Origin: Phycisphaerales bacterium
Lineage (GTDB): Bacteria; Planctomycetota; Phycisphaerae; Phycisphaerales; UBA1924
Reading direction: 5' to 3'
Assembly: GCA_030149165.1 (NCBI GenBank)
Contig: JASBRY010000009.1
Location: forward strand, 806,001-870,000
Length of the DNA: 64,000 nucleotides
The translations under genes and the position numbers were made by a program. Every line of letters starts with the position of its first letter. Within the stretch, counting starts at the first letter, position 1. The notes below the pieces were generated by a model. That model saw nothing but the letters and a program-made list of their open reading frames with translations. It was not told the DNA's origin and searched no databases. Shown one piece after another: positions 18,371-30,611 of the stretch.

Positions 18371-19801
18371 GTGCGGACGATCGTCATCATCAACCAGAAA
18401 GGCGGCTGTGGAAAGACCACCAGCGCCATCAACCTCTCCGCTGGATTCGCAGCGAGGGGTTGCCGCACGCTCCTCGTGGATATGGACCCCCAGTCCCACT
18501 GTGCCGCTGGATTGGGTGTCCCAGAAGACAAGCTCGATCAAACGGTCTACGACGCGCTTCGCGCCGATCCGGGCAGCGAACTTAACCACGACCGACTCGT
18601 CTGGCATGTCTCGCGTAATCTCGACCTGATCCCGAGTCACATGATGCTCGCCGGGATCGAATCCGCCAACGGCGGACTGATGGGACAACCCGAAAAAGAA
18701 CTCCGACTCCGCTCTGTGATCGATCGCATCTCCCGCTTGAGCCAGGACGCGGATGAAACAGGACAGGTCCCGCGTCGTTACGATGTCTGCATCATCGATT
18801 GCTCCCCTTCGATCGGTCTGCTCTCGTATAACGCGATCGCAGCGGGTCGTGAGGTCATCATCCCTGTCGAGACGAGCTTCTTCTCGCTCAAAGGCGCCGC
18901 CAAGCAGGTCCAGACCGTCCGCTCGATCGCGCGTCGTGTTGGGATGCGGCTTAACCCACGCGTGCTCGCGACGATGCACGATCCATCGCAACCACTCGCA
19001 CGCGACCTGCTCGACGATCTCCGCGATCGCTTCGGGACTGGACTGATCCCGCTCGTCATCCGCTACGACCAGACGCTCAAAGAAGCCGCAAGCTTCGGTC
19101 AACCGATCGAAGCGTTCCGTCCCGAGTCTTCTGGCGCCGAGGATTATCGTTCCTTGTGCGAATGGCTCATCGAGCACGCCGCGATCAATCGTCCCGAACC
19201 AGATTCCGAAGATCTCGAGCCGAACGAAAGCGCGGAAGAACTCCAAGTCACTTCCAACGGATCGACAACCAATCTGATCGCTCAGTCCGTGGACACCCAG
19301 TGCATCGAGACCCCCAAGCTCACACGCGCTCAGGAAATGGTGGTGCGTGCACGCAACCTCAATCATGAGCCGACAGCTTCAAGTGCTGCCGCAACAGCAA
19401 CCGCCCCAACCCCACTCAAGCGTTCGATGATGCCGCATCGTCCAGTAGCGATTGAAGTGATCGACGATCGCGTCATCACGCCAGCACCTCAGCAGCCCGC
19501 GCACCAGGTGCGTCACTTGCTCGGAGTACGGCCTGTCACTGGAGGGGCGCTCTTCGTCCAGCCCGCATCGCTTGGTGAAGATATCCGCATCGCCGGGAGT
19601 TTCAACGCATGGAACCCCGCGCTCTCGAAACTCACACTCAACGAAGACCTCGGAATCTACGAGCTTTTCTGCAAACTCCCCGCCGGATCGTATGAATACA
19701 AGCTCGTTGTGGACGGCCAGTGGGTGCTCGACGAACACAACCCCACCAGCATCCGCAATGGGATCGGATCACAGAACAACATCGTCCGCGTGCGGGCGTA
19801 A
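18371..19801 (+). CDS. ParA-family ATPase fused to a glycogen-binding (CBM48/AMPK-beta) domain
   Basis: 476 residues. Residues 1-280 are a ParA/Soj ATPase: deviant Walker A KGGCGKTT (10-17) with the signature first lysine, Walker A' VDMDPQ (36-41), Walker B IIDCSPSIG (Asp143), and a PVETSFFSLKGA sensor. Residues 280-375 are a low-complexity linker. Residues 380-476 are an E-set domain of the CBM48/AMPK-beta type. GSFNAW, EYKLVVDGQW and NNIV carry the two Trp, the Lys and the Asn that bind glycogen in AMPK-beta. ParA proteins move cargo over the nucleoid; no parB or parS-like site is nearby. The next gene (74 bases downstream) encodes the likely partner. GTG start. The glycogen link is inference from conserved ligand residues. 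Confidence 0.85.
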   Translation: MRTIVIINQKGGCGKTTSAINLSAGFAARGCRTLLVDMDPQSHCAAGLGVPEDKLDQTVYDALRADPGSELNHDRLVWHVSRNLDLIPSHMMLAGIESANGGLMGQPEKELRLRSVIDRISRLSQDADETGQVPRRYDVCIIDCSPSIGLLSYNAIAAGREVIIPVETSFFSLKGAAKQVQTVRSIARRVGMRLNPRVLATMHDPSQPLARDLLDDLRDRFGTGLIPLVIRYDQTLKEAASFGQPIEAFRPESSGAEDYRSLCEWLIEHAAINRPEPDSEDLEPNESAEELQVTSNGSTTNLIAQSVDTQCIETPKLTRAQEMVVRARNLNHEPTASSAAATATAPTPLKRSMMPHRPVAIEVIDDRVITPAPQQPAHQVRHLLGVRPVTGGALFVQPASLGEDIRIAGSFNAWNPALSKLTLNEDLGIYELFCKLPAGSYEYKLVVDGQWVLDEHNPTSIRNGIGSQNNIVRVRA

Positions 19802-19875
19802 AGCATTGCAGTTTCATGTAGGATATAGACAGCTCACGACGCTCAGGACGAGCAGCACATGAGTGGAGACTCACG

Positions 19876-21378
19876 ATGGACGACAACGACCGCACAATCG
19901 ACCAAGCCGGCGCATCGACCAACAACGCAGGCGGCTTCATGAAACTCGCCGGGATCGACGATGGAGAATACGACGCGCTCGCTGATCTCTTCCTGGGAGA
20001 CAGCGAACTGGCGCCCGAACCATTCTCGAGCACCGGGACCGATTCGGTTGACTCGAACCGTCCAGCCGTGCCCGTCCGTCTCGCTCGTCCTCCAGTTGAG
20101 ATTGAAGCACACCAAGATAAAGCCCAAGAACCTCAAGAAGCACCAGCAAGCAAGCCACACCTCGCTGAGCAAGCGGTCACTCGTGTCGAGCACGCGATCG
20201 AGTCCGGATTGGGTTCGGTCCCTTGCATCGAAGCCGTGCTTCTTGGTCATCTCCCAGTCCGTGCCTCGCTCTGGGTCCGCCAGTACGCGTGCTCAACCGC
20301 TCGTCGTAAGGATGAGGTCGTTGCGCTTGTCCGCGCCGCCGCCGGATCGACATCAGTGGATCTAATCGCCGGATCGCAACAGATCGAAACCCGCGAGTGC
20401 GCCTCGCTCCATGATGCACTCGCCGTGGTTGATTCGATCGCGGATCGCGTGATCCTCCGTGTGGACGAGACCACCGAACCCGAACTGCTCGATCGCGATG
20501 AGATCGACGAGATCACCATCCTGACCGGCGCCGACGAGACCGCGATCGTCGCATCGTACCGATTGATCAAGACCCTCACCAGCGTCTGGGATGCCGATGA
20601 GGTCATCGGAACACCGCACCTCCGTCTCGCCGTGATGGGCGCGACAGGTCAGCAGGTCGCCGACGCGAGCGCCAAGCTCACGCGAGCCGTGGATGCGTTC
20701 CTTGATCGTCCGATCGAGATCATCGACGCCGCCGGACGCATCGACGCGACCGGAACATCGAACATCTACCGCGATTCCGTCGCCCACGAGGTCACCAGCA
20801 TCCTTGATGAACTCATCGAGATCGGATGCGGCGTCCCGGCACTGGACTCGATCCAAACGCCTGTCTCACCAGTAGCTCAACCCCAATCTCAACCCAAGAT
20901 CGCTCCCGAAGCATCCCAAGCACTCCAGCAGATCCCAGCAGAGATCCGTCCGACCGTCGAGCAGATGACCGAACCTCCCGTCACCATCGAGACCGCGAAG
21001 CCGAGCACCAACCTCGCAAGTCTCATCGAGGGATTGACGCTGATCGAAACACGATGCCCCTTCGCGCTCGATGTCGAGCTCTGCGTGGACGAGCAAGGCA
21101 AGCTCCACCTCGTCGCCGACGATGACCATCGCGCCCCGATGGGGCGTCTGGAAACCGTTCGTGCGTGGGTGCGAGCGCACTTGCCGCTGATCCTTCGTGC
21201 CGAGCCGGCTCTCGCGATGCCCAAATCATCCGATCGCGATACAGACATCCAGCTCCATCTGATCTCCGACGATCCGCACACGATGCGTGGACTGATCGAC
21301 TCCCCGATCAACCTCTACGCACTCGCGCACGCGAAGATCGGAAACGAATCCGTCCGCGTCGCGACGCGGATCAACTGA
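19876..21378 (+). CDS. Unknown protein downstream of ParA-CBM48, possibly a degenerate ParA/MinD-like partner
   Basis: 500 residues, no family recognised with certainty. The N-terminal 85 residues are disordered with LAGIDDGEYDALADLFLGD as a possible short docking motif. Residues about 100-310 resemble the beta/alpha pattern of MinD/FleN-type proteins: VPCIEAVLLGHLPVRASLWVRQ, a VILRVDE strand, DEITILTGADETAIVASYRLI (compare the MinD segment after Walker B) and HLRLAVMGATGQQVADASAKL. The P-loop is absent. A Pro/Gln linker (320-380) leads to a second mixed domain (385-500). GGAG precedes the ATG. It shares an operon-like arrangement with parA-CBM48 and ends at a strong terminator. Role: unknown, candidate adaptor. 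Confidence 0.6.
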   Translation: MDDNDRTIDQAGASTNNAGGFMKLAGIDDGEYDALADLFLGDSELAPEPFSSTGTDSVDSNRPAVPVRLARPPVEIEAHQDKAQEPQEAPASKPHLAEQAVTRVEHAIESGLGSVPCIEAVLLGHLPVRASLWVRQYACSTARRKDEVVALVRAAAGSTSVDLIAGSQQIETRECASLHDALAVVDSIADRVILRVDETTEPELLDRDEIDEITILTGADETAIVASYRLIKTLTSVWDADEVIGTPHLRLAVMGATGQQVADASAKLTRAVDAFLDRPIEIIDAAGRIDATGTSNIYRDSVAHEVTSILDELIEIGCGVPALDSIQTPVSPVAQPQSQPKIAPEASQALQQIPAEIRPTVEQMTEPPVTIETAKPSTNLASLIEGLTLIETRCPFALDVELCVDEQGKLHLVADDDHRAPMGRLETVRAWVRAHLPLILRAEPALAMPKSSDRDTDIQLHLISDDPHTMRGLIDSPINLYALAHAKIGNESVRVATRIN

Positions 21379-21400
21379 TCCATCCCAACACACCAATGAA

Positions 21401-21425
21401 AAAGCCCCGGCATGACCGGGGCTTT
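21401..21425. terminator. Bidirectional terminator between the ParA partner gene and clpX
   Basis: AAAGCCCCGG (21401-21410), loop CATGA, CCGGGGCTTT (21416-21425), a perfect ten-pair stem with A- and T-runs on both sides. It serves both convergent genes. Confidence 0.9.
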
Positions 21426-21445
21426 ATTATTCGATCATTTCAGCT

Positions 21446-22897
21446 TTACGCCGTGTGTGCCTTGGAGACTCGCAGCTCTTCGAGCGATCGTGGATGCTCG
21501 ATGTGCGCCGCATCGATGATGTAGTGCGCCCCCTCGTTGTCCATGTCTGGGAGGTGGTACATCAGATCCAGCATCGTGTCTTCCATCACTGCACGCAGTG
21601 CGCGAGCACCAGTCGCACGCTTCGCGGCTTTCTCCGCGATCGCAAGCAACGCATCCTCTGTGAAGGTGAGCTCAGCACCCTCAAGCTTGAAGAGGTGCTG
21701 GAACTGCTTCACGAGCGCGTTCTTTGGTTCCGTCAAGATCTGTACCAGCGCATCGTTCGTCAACGGCATCAGTGGTGTAATGACAGGCAAACGACCCACA
21801 AGCTCAGGAATCACGCCGAACTCGACGACATCCTCGTTGGAGATCTGCGATTGCAACCATTCCTTTTCCGCGTCTTCCGATGCGAAGTGCTGACGACCCT
21901 TGGTGTCCGAAGCGGAAGTCGCCGCGCCACCAAACCCGATCCGTGTCTTGCCAAGACGACGGCGGACAATGTCCGTCAATCCAACAAACGAACCACCACA
22001 GATGAACAAGACATTCGTGGTATCGAACTGGATGTACTGCTGCTCAGGATGCTTGCGCCCGCCTTGTGGTGGGACATTGGAGACCGTGCCCTCAAGCATC
22101 TTGAGGAGTGACTGCTGCACGCCTTCACCCGAAACATCGCGTGTGATCGAGACATTGGACGAGGTCTTCCCGACCTTATCGATCTCATCGATGTAGATGA
22201 TCCCGCGCTGAGCCGCCTCGACATCAAAGTCCGCGTTCTGCAGGAGCTTGAGCAGGAGATTCTCGACATCCTCACCCACATAGCCCGCTTCCGTGAGCGT
22301 GGTCGCGTCACCGATCGCGAATGGGACCTTGAGCATGCGAGCCATGGTCTTGGCGAGCAGAGTCTTCCCCGAACCGGTCGGTCCGATCAGGAGGATGTTG
22401 GACTTATCAAGCTCGATGTTGTCCGCGTGCTCCGACTCGTGGTGCATCAGACGCTTGTAGTGATTGTGCACCGCGACCGACAGCGAACGCTTCGCGATCT
22501 GCTGACCGATCACATACTGATTCATGAACTCGACGATCTCGCGTGGGGATGGGATCTCCGAAAGCTGCGCCGAGACCGACGACACGCGCCGGCGTTCTTG
22601 CTTGAAGATGTTCTGACACAGCTCAACACAGTTGTTACAGATGTAGACCTCACCAGGTCCCTCAACCATCGGTCCGACCTCGCGAGAGGTCTTGCCGCAG
22701 AACGAGCAGGTGGTGACTTTGCGACCTCGGAACCCGCCGTTGCCGCCATCGCCGGAACCGCCGCCTGAACCGCCAGCCCCGCCTCCATCACCCGATGATC
22801 CGTCGCCGGATCCGGAGTTGGAGGAGTCTGAGCCGTCTGAACCCATGGAGTTCACTGGTTGAGCGTGCGGATTATTCATTGGATCGGTGTTGGTCAT
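21446..22897 (-). CDS. clpX: ATP-dependent Clp protease ATP-binding subunit ClpX
   Basis: Hexameric AAA+ unfoldase that feeds substrates to ClpP. 483 residues. Residues 1-60 form an unusual Ser/Gly/Asp-rich tail. Residues 61-110 hold the zinc-binding N domain (Cys64, Cys67, Cys87, Cys90). Walker A is GPTGSGKT (172-179), followed by [11 protein letters not shown] (pore region), [11 protein letters not shown] (Walker B), [16 protein letters not shown] in place of the IGF-type ClpP loop region, and sensor 2 in [14 protein letters not shown]. Convergent with the ParA partner gene. clpP is not adjacent, unlike in many bacteria. Confidence 0.95.
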   Translation of the reverse strand: MTNTDPMNNPHAQPVNSMGSDGSDSSNSGSGDGSSGDGGGAGGSGGGSGDGGNGGFRGRKVTTCSFCGKTSREVGPMVEGPGEVYICNNCVELCQNIFKQERRRVSSVSAQLSEIPSPREIVEFMNQYVIGQQIAKRSLSVAVHNHYKRLMHHESEHADNIELDKSNILLIGPTGSGKTLLAKTMARMLKVPFAIGDATTLTEAGYVGEDVENLLLKLLQNADFDVEAAQRGIIYIDEIDKVGKTSSNVSITRDVSGEGVQQSLLKMLEGTVSNVPPQGGRKHPEQQYIQFDTTNVLFICGGSFVGLTDIVRRRLGKTRIGFGGAATSASDTKGRQHFASEDAEKEWLQSQISNEDVVEFGVIPELVGRLPVITPLMPLTNDALVQILTEPKNALVKQFQHLFKLEGAELTFTEDALLAIAEKAAKRATGARALRAVMEDTMLDLMYHLPDMDNEGAHYIIDAAHIEHPRSLEELRVSKAHTA

Positions 22898-23169
22898 GTG
22901 GATCTCTCATGTGGTTCACTGCCGGAAAATCACAAGGCAGGTTCCACTGCTATCGGGTGGATCGGGGTGCCGTCTCAACCCGATTCTACGCGGTTTTGCG
23001 ATGAAACGGCGCGATAAGTGCGCCACAAGAACATCGACCGAAAACCCTAGCCCTCATCGTGCCCGTGAGCCAGTTCCCATCACGCGTTTCACTACCCAAG
23101 AGCCGTTTCAATCCGCAGAACCCGCACAAACCCACTCCGAATGGGACTCAGCCCAGACTGGACGAGCCT

Positions 23170-23460
23170 TTAGCCCGCGTTCTCGTCCACCGATTTGCGA
23201 GCATCCATGTCTTCCTGCACCTTCATCAGGATCGAGCTCCGCGCACGAGCAAACTCTTCATCATCGATTTCCCCAGACTTATGCATCTGGTGCAGATGGT
23301 CGAGCAACCCAGAGGATCCCACACTCACCGAATCATCATGAGAGAGCATCCGTCTGCGGATCGTGAACACAATGAAGCCCCCGATCAGCACAACAACGAT
23401 CAGGACCAAAATCCACATCAGCATGGAAGAGACAGAAGAACTGGACTGCGCTAGAAGCAT
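23170..23460 (-). CDS. Small membrane protein with SHOCT-like C terminus
   Basis: 96 residues from ATG 23460. A single membrane helix (MLMWILVLIVVVLIGGFIVF) is followed by basic RRRM, and then a short helical-hairpin region SSGLLDHLHQMHKSGEIDDEEFARARSSIL, which fits the SHOCT pattern (LxxLxxLxxxGxIxxEEFxxxKxxLL). SHOCT modules are thought to mediate oligomerisation. No ribosome site is clear. The 272 bases between it and clpX (22898-23169) show no convincing gene or structure. Confidence 0.6.
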   Translation of the reverse strand: MLLAQSSSSVSSMLMWILVLIVVVLIGGFIVFTIRRRMLSHDDSVSVGSSGLLDHLHQMHKSGEIDDEEFARARSSILMKVQEDMDARKSVDENAG

Positions 23461-23498
23461 CGAAACAGTATACACAAAAAACCATCACCACGATCCGC

Positions 23499-24251
23499 TC
23501 AGTACGAACGAGAACCAATCTCTTCACGCAAAGGCAGCAAGAGATTCGGGACCGCGTACTGATCCACCAGATCCTGTCCACGCTGAATCAACTCATTGAG
23601 TTGTGTCCCCAGGTCCTTCAGATCCGTCACCGGGTCATATCTCCGAAGCGTGAGGTACACCGAGATCGGTTCGCTGGATGAACCAGCCGCGTGTGTGCCC
23701 GGCCCGGTCTTGGTCCGCGTCTTGATCTCAAAGTGCGCTTCCAGTCCAGGCTCATCGAGCAGGTTCATCCCAAGCAAGGGTTGGCAATCACTGATCTTGA
23801 TCGACTCGTTATCAATCAATGCCGCGAGTGGTGATCCAGCGAGCAGAGCGCTCGCCGCGATCTCATCGTGATTCTCTTTCGCAGCGAGATCAAACCCATA
23901 CAACAACTCGATGTACTCAAGATCCAACGGCGAGATCGACAAGTAATACGGAGACACCTCCGCCGCGAGTCGATGCAGCGAGTACATCTCGTCCTCGTTG
24001 CTCGGATTGACAACCCCGCTGCGCACCGAAGCCGCACGGATCGCCATCCAACGATGGGGCTGAGCATTTGCCGCCGACTCAAGCGCCAACTCGTCCTTGT
24101 ACCGACGGAACGCATTCATCGCCGGGAACGAGCGTCGAGTGCGCTCAAACAAATCCAGCACCGGCTCACGATTGCTCGGAAGCTCCATGCGGACATTCAG
24201 CTTTGAGTTGATGTAAAAATCAGAACAGAGAGCACGATACGAGCTTGGCAT
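23499..24251 (-). CDS. Conserved-type protein of unknown function
   Basis: 250 residues, not recognised. No signal peptide or membrane helix, so probably cytoplasmic. Features: an early ERTRRSFPAMNAFRRYKDEL helix, an acidic central region PLDLEYIELLYGFDLAAKENHDEIAASAL, and a C-terminal GTQLNELIQRGQDLVDQYAVPNLLLP helix. An excellent Shine-Dalgarno (AAGGAGG, eight-base spacing) marks the ATG at 24251 and supports expression. It stands alone between the SHOCT-like gene and the YeiB-like gene on the same strand, about 106 bases from the latter. Confidence 0.65.
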   Translation of the reverse strand: MPSSYRALCSDFYINSKLNVRMELPSNREPVLDLFERTRRSFPAMNAFRRYKDELALESAANAQPHRWMAIRAASVRSGVVNPSNEDEMYSLHRLAAEVSPYYLSISPLDLEYIELLYGFDLAAKENHDEIAASALLAGSPLAALIDNESIKISDCQPLLGMNLLDEPGLEAHFEIKTRTKTGPGTHAAGSSSEPISVYLTLRRYDPVTDLKDLGTQLNELIQRGQDLVDQYAVPNLLLPLREEIGSRSY

Positions 24252-24357
24252 CTGCAGGCCTCCTTGCCGGTCCGTTCAGTCCAGACCGTTCCGATCAACA
24301 CGGGACCACACAGACCATCCTGATCGTGCTCAATCCCGACGCAATAATTGTAGCGGC

Positions 24358-25749
24358 TCAATCGGAATTATGCGTTGCAATAGGCAGATCCATGGTAGAT
24401 CGGCGCACAATGGGGACAAGCTGTCGATAAGTAAGCACGCGCCATACCCACTCAAACGGACCCATCACAAACACGCGTAACCACAGCATTGAGAAGATGA
24501 TATTGACACTCCACACGCCGAGCACCACGAGCCAAAGGATCGGATATTCAACTTGCGCAAAGAGCCCCAAGCCGATGCCGTAGCCATAAAAAATCGTTGT
24601 GCACAGGAAGGTTTGCAAAAAGTAGTTACTCAGCGCCATCCGTCCGACCGCCGCGAGTGGTGTGGTTACATACCGCGCCCAGTGACACTTGGTCAGCGCC
24701 AGGATCAGCGCGCCATACCCCAGCGCAATCGGAACCCCGACTGGTTGCGCCATCGATTGCCAGACAAATCCTGGAAGCAGCGGGAAGTGCTGATGCACAA
24801 GCGTATATCCAATCGCTGTCATCGGTATCCCTACTCCGAGCAGCACGAGCGCCCAGATCGTGTAGAACTTGAGTGACCGCTCGCCCGTCAGGATCTTCAT
24901 CTTGGTAAGACTCATCCCCATCGCCATGATCCCCCAGAGGATCGGCTGGAAGAAGATCCCAAGCACCAACTGCATAAACAGCACCGAGAAGAAACGCACC
25001 TTGAACGCTTCGATGTAGGTCCCCGTGTATCCCGCGATCTCTACATCAGGATTGGCACCGAACGAATCCACCGTCGTTTGTCCCTGTCCGAGCGCGTTGT
25101 ATCCGAGCAACGAAAAACCGACGAGCAGTAGCGATCCAAAGAAGTACAGCCCCATCCCACCAAAGAAGAGCAGTTTCGGATTCAATCGACGGATCCACCA
25201 CAACGCGGTGAGCCCGGAGATCGCGTAGAAGGTCAGGATATCGCCGTACCAGAAGCAGTACGCGTGGATCATCCCGAACATCAGCAGCAGACCACAGCGG
25301 ATGTACCAGAGCATTGCGCCCTCGCTGAGCTTGTGTTTCTTCGCTCTGCGATCAGGACAGTTGCACTCGGGACACGAGCTTTCCTCATGGAGTCCGGTCA
25401 TCGGATACCCGCATCGAGCACAGATGTCCCCGAGTTCACGCTGATCGAACTTCCGTGCGTACATGATCACGCCGGACCCGAACAACATCGCGAACAAGAA
25501 CATGAACTTTCCAAGGAACACCGTCGTCGTGATCGTGTGCGCCAGATGATTCGCCGGAGTGTTCCCGATCACATTCGGATCCGTCATCGCGTTCATCGGC
25601 TGCGAAAACGCCACAATGTTCGGCCCCAGAATCCCCAGCAGCGCAAACCCTCGCAGCGTATCAATCGCGCCGAAACGCTGCTTTCCGCTTGTCGGACGAA
25701 TCTCAGATTGGGAAGTGGTTTGCATGCTTATCCGTTCCCCAGAATCCAT
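24358..25749 (-). CDS. DUF418/YeiB-family membrane protein with inserted zinc ribbon
   Basis: 463 residues. The YeiB/DUF418 pattern is clear: IDTLRGFALLGILGPNIVAF at the first helix, KFMFLFAMLFGSG, and the C-terminal DUF418 block PLAAVGRMALSNYFLQTFLCT...LFAQVEYPILWLVVLGVWSVNIIF, with about ten helices. A zinc ribbon is inserted in the loop after the second helix (Cys110, Cys113, Cys126, Cys129, with Cys131 next to it). It is of the CGYPMTGL...CPEC type found in other proteins here. Function unknown; YeiB proteins are proposed transporters. It overlaps the HAD gene by 22 bases if ATG 25749 is used (AAGGA box at eight bases); ATG 25725 is the alternative. Confidence 0.8.
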   Translation of the reverse strand: MDSGERISMQTTSQSEIRPTSGKQRFGAIDTLRGFALLGILGPNIVAFSQPMNAMTDPNVIGNTPANHLAHTITTTVFLGKFMFLFAMLFGSGVIMYARKFDQRELGDICARCGYPMTGLHEESSCPECNCPDRRAKKHKLSEGAMLWYIRCGLLLMFGMIHAYCFWYGDILTFYAISGLTALWWIRRLNPKLLFFGGMGLYFFGSLLLVGFSLLGYNALGQGQTTVDSFGANPDVEIAGYTGTYIEAFKVRFFSVLFMQLVLGIFFQPILWGIMAMGMSLTKMKILTGERSLKFYTIWALVLLGVGIPMTAIGYTLVHQHFPLLPGFVWQSMAQPVGVPIALGYGALILALTKCHWARYVTTPLAAVGRMALSNYFLQTFLCTTIFYGYGIGLGLFAQVEYPILWLVVLGVWSVNIIFSMLWLRVFVMGPFEWVWRVLTYRQLVPIVRRSTMDLPIATHNSD

Positions 25750-26429
25750 TCGACGATTCCTTCAGTGTCTTTCAAATCCTCGACCGTATGGTCCGCGCCC
25801 GCCTCGACGAGTTCATCAAAGCCCGCATGCCCCGTCGCGACCGCGAGCACTCGGCAGCCATTGTCCTTCCCGCACGACACATCATGGATCGTGTCGCCGA
25901 TGATCACCACAGATTGGGGATCGATCCTGACTTCTTTCTCCGCGTGGTACAAATCCATCGCGACGGGAGGCAGGTGCGAACGATGCGGCTTCTCATGCGG
26001 AGACGAATCGCCCCACGCATTGACCGTAAACAACGCCGGATCAAACCCCGCCGCCTGAATCTTGATCGTCCCAGTCTCAGGGAAGTTCCCAGTCAGCAAT
26101 CCCAGCGTAGGTTTGCGGTAATGACTCGCCGTGGCGAACACCAGATCATGCGCACCAGGGAGCGCCCGCGCCACCGATTGTGATTTGGAGAGCGATTCCA
26201 GATGCGTGTGGTACCCAGTCCGCATCGCACGGACATTCTCTACGCTCGGATCGATCCCATTGAGCACCAGCATGTCCGCGATAATCACCGGATCCAAGCA
26301 TCCCCCAAAGGTGATCCCCTCGATCGTGAACTCATCACCAAACAAGGACTGTCCAGCGTGACGCAAGCAATCAATCCCGATGTGATTGGTCTCCAGAAGC
26401 GTCATATCGATGTCGTACAGAATGAGCAT
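25728..26429 (-). CDS. HAD-superfamily hydrolase (phosphoglycolate phosphatase-like)
   Basis: 233 residues. Motif I is DIDMTLLE (Asp6, Asp8), followed by a helical cap, ATASHYRKPTLGLLTGNF (motif II threonine), and VVIIGDTIHDVSCGKDNGCRVLAVATGHA (motif IV with the acidic pair). This is the subfamily I arrangement of phosphoglycolate phosphatase-like enzymes, but substrate is undetermined. ATG 26429 is chosen because a GGGAGAG box precedes it; upstream in-frame sequence to 26570 is rejected as it lacks such a site. Divergent from dnaG across 158 bases. Confidence 0.78.
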   Translation of the reverse strand: MLILYDIDMTLLETNHIGIDCLRHAGQSLFGDEFTIEGITFGGCLDPVIIADMLVLNGIDPSVENVRAMRTGYHTHLESLSKSQSVARALPGAHDLVFATASHYRKPTLGLLTGNFPETGTIKIQAAGFDPALFTVNAWGDSSPHEKPHRSHLPPVAMDLYHAEKEVRIDPQSVVIIGDTIHDVSCGKDNGCRVLAVATGHAGFDELVEAGADHTVEDLKDTEGIVEWILGNG

Positions 26430-26587
26430 GCCGTGTTCTCTCCCAAGCTGTGTCCGTATCCTGCATGAATATAGACAATCCGTACCATCCAGAGCGTGAT
26501 TTCGCGTACATGTCCTCGTATGAATAGAATGCCCATACGCTGGATCGCCCCTTGGATTGGCGATTCTCATCCCATGGAGTCATTTGA

Positions 26588-28492
26588 GTGAGCCTGTACC
26601 CTTCCCAACCCAACGACGATGTGCAGCGCGTGCGTGATGCCTCCGACATCGTCGGAGTGGTGGGGGATTGCATGAGCCTCAAACCCAAGGGACGAGAGTA
26701 TGTCTGCCTCTGCCCATTCCACGACGACCACTCCCCATCCATGTGCGTCGTGCCAGCAAAGCAGATCTTCCACTGCTTCGTCTGCGGCGCCGGAGGCGAT
26801 GTCTTCACTTTCGTCCAGCGCTACCACTCGATGGACTTCCGCGAAGCGCTCCAGTTCCTCGCCGAACGCGCCAACATCGAACTCACCCCATTCAATCCAT
26901 CTCGATCGAACAACAGCGAAACCAACCAATCATCCGGACTGAGCAAGCAAGACATCATGCACGCCAACGAGCAGGCGCAGTCCTATTTCCGTGCCTTGCT
27001 CACGCACCCAGAGCACGGCCAATCCGCTCGCCAGCTCATCGACAGCCGAGGAATCAGCGCCGACATGGTCGAACGCTTCGGGATCGGAGTCAGCGCCGAT
27101 CGCTGGGACGGACTGCTCATGACCATCGAGTCCAAGGGATACGACCCCAGAGCATTCTCCGAAGCCGGACTCCTCAAAACCAGAGACAACGGCGGACAAT
27201 ACGACGCGCTCCGAAACCGACTCATCTTCCCCATCTGTGACCAGATCGGTCGCGTCATCGGATTCGGAGGGCGCCGAATCAACGACGAGGACGACCCCAA
27301 ATACCTCAACAGCCCCGAAACCGTCGCGTTCAACAAATCAAGAACCCTGTACGGCCTCAACAACGCGCAACGCGCCATCAAACGAGAACGCGTCGCCGTC
27401 GTCGTTGAAGGATACACCGATGTCATCGCGTGCCATCAGCACGGCGTCGAACATGTCGTCGGAACACTCGGGACCGCACTCACCAAAGGACACGCGACCA
27501 TCCTCCGCCGACTCTGTGACACCGTCGTCCTCCTCTTCGACGGCGATGAAGCCGGACAACGCGCCGCGGATCGCGCCATCGAGGTCCTCTTCTCCGAAAC
27601 CATCGATATCAAAATCGCCGCACTCGCCGGATACACCGACGCGAAAGACCCCGACGAACTCCTTGCACGAGACAACGGCTCCGAAATCTTCAAACAAGCC
27701 ATCAACGGTGCGGTCGATCTGCTCAAGTGGCGCTTCGATCGACTCCGCGCCGAACTCGCCGGCGCCAATCCCGCGCGTGTCACGCAGCACATCGAAGAAG
27801 AAATTCGCACGCTCCTCGATCTGGGAATCGAGAAACTCAGCCCGATGCGCCGTCAGCTCATGATCCGTCAGATCGCCGGAGCCGCCGGTGTTTCCGAGCA
27901 GGTCGTCAGAGCATCCATGCGATTGGGTCGTCGCGTTCCCGCATCCATCGAACCCAAAGCAGCGATCCAGCAGCAAGCCGATCGTCCGCTCACCCCACGC
28001 GAACTCATGCTCGGATGTTTGCTCAACGATGAGAAACTCTGGTTGACGATGACCTCCGACGAGCACGACCTACTCATGACAACCTCGTTCGAATCTCCGG
28101 AGTCCGCGTATGTCGCGCAGGCGCTCCACGAGAGCGTTGCAAACCGAACCGGGACCGGACTCCACGCAGTCCTTTCTGAACTCAGCGAGATGCACGCCGA
28201 TGGGACGATCCAGTCCGACAATCCGGATGACCCGCTCGACCCCGCCGGACGAGCGACCAAAATCAGCCGTCTCGTTGAGCAACAATGCGAAGGCAACTCA
28301 GAACGCACGGCGAGACTCCTCAGCGAGTGCATCCAGCAGATCGATCTCGCACAACAGGAGTCCAAGGTCCGTGTTTCACAGGACCAGCCGGACGACGAAA
28401 TGGAAGCGTTGCGTGCATTCGCACAACAGCAAAAAACACTGCGTGGCAAATACTCCACGATGAGGGGACGCCTGTCGTCAGGTGAGTCCTAA
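26588..28492 (+). CDS. dnaG: DNA primase
   Basis: Synthesises RNA primers at the fork. 634 residues. The CHC2 zinc domain is at the N terminus (CLCPFHDD...[10 protein letters not shown]). The DnaG catalytic core follows with the toprim motifs [11 protein letters not shown] and [15 protein letters not shown]-terminal region (residues 460-634) is for helicase interaction and is poorly conserved. GTG start at 26588. It is followed by rpoD after 95 bases, the classical macromolecular synthesis gene order; rpsU is missing from the upstream position, where the HAD gene is divergent. Confidence 0.95.
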   Translation: MSLYPSQPNDDVQRVRDASDIVGVVGDCMSLKPKGREYVCLCPFHDDHSPSMCVVPAKQIFHCFVCGAGGDVFTFVQRYHSMDFREALQFLAERANIELTPFNPSRSNNSETNQSSGLSKQDIMHANEQAQSYFRALLTHPEHGQSARQLIDSRGISADMVERFGIGVSADRWDGLLMTIESKGYDPRAFSEAGLLKTRDNGGQYDALRNRLIFPICDQIGRVIGFGGRRINDEDDPKYLNSPETVAFNKSRTLYGLNNAQRAIKRERVAVVVEGYTDVIACHQHGVEHVVGTLGTALTKGHATILRRLCDTVVLLFDGDEAGQRAADRAIEVLFSETIDIKIAALAGYTDAKDPDELLARDNGSEIFKQAINGAVDLLKWRFDRLRAELAGANPARVTQHIEEEIRTLLDLGIEKLSPMRRQLMIRQIAGAAGVSEQVVRASMRLGRRVPASIEPKAAIQQQADRPLTPRELMLGCLLNDEKLWLTMTSDEHDLLMTTSFESPESAYVAQALHESVANRTGTGLHAVLSELSEMHADGTIQSDNPDDPLDPAGRATKISRLVEQQCEGNSERTARLLSECIQQIDLAQQESKVRVSQDQPDDEMEALRAFAQQQKTLRGKYSTMRGRLSSGES

Positions 28493-28587
28493 CCACTGAT
28501 TTCGTTCCCGCTCCCTGCTTTTCCCGCTTTTCGCGCTACGATGTTCGCATTCATAATCGATGGATTGATTGGAGCACTGAGAGAAAC

Positions 28588-30459
<1,872 letters not shown>

Positions 30460-30611
30460 TCTCAGCGAATTTCCTCGACTTCACGCGGATTCTTACCAGA
30501 GTGAAACATCGCGGAGAAGAACCGGTATACAGGTGTACAATGCACCCATCGTGCATGGTCTCGTTTTCTCATGCCTCAGTGCAACAGCCAGCTTTCTCGT
30601 AGGGGATCCGC

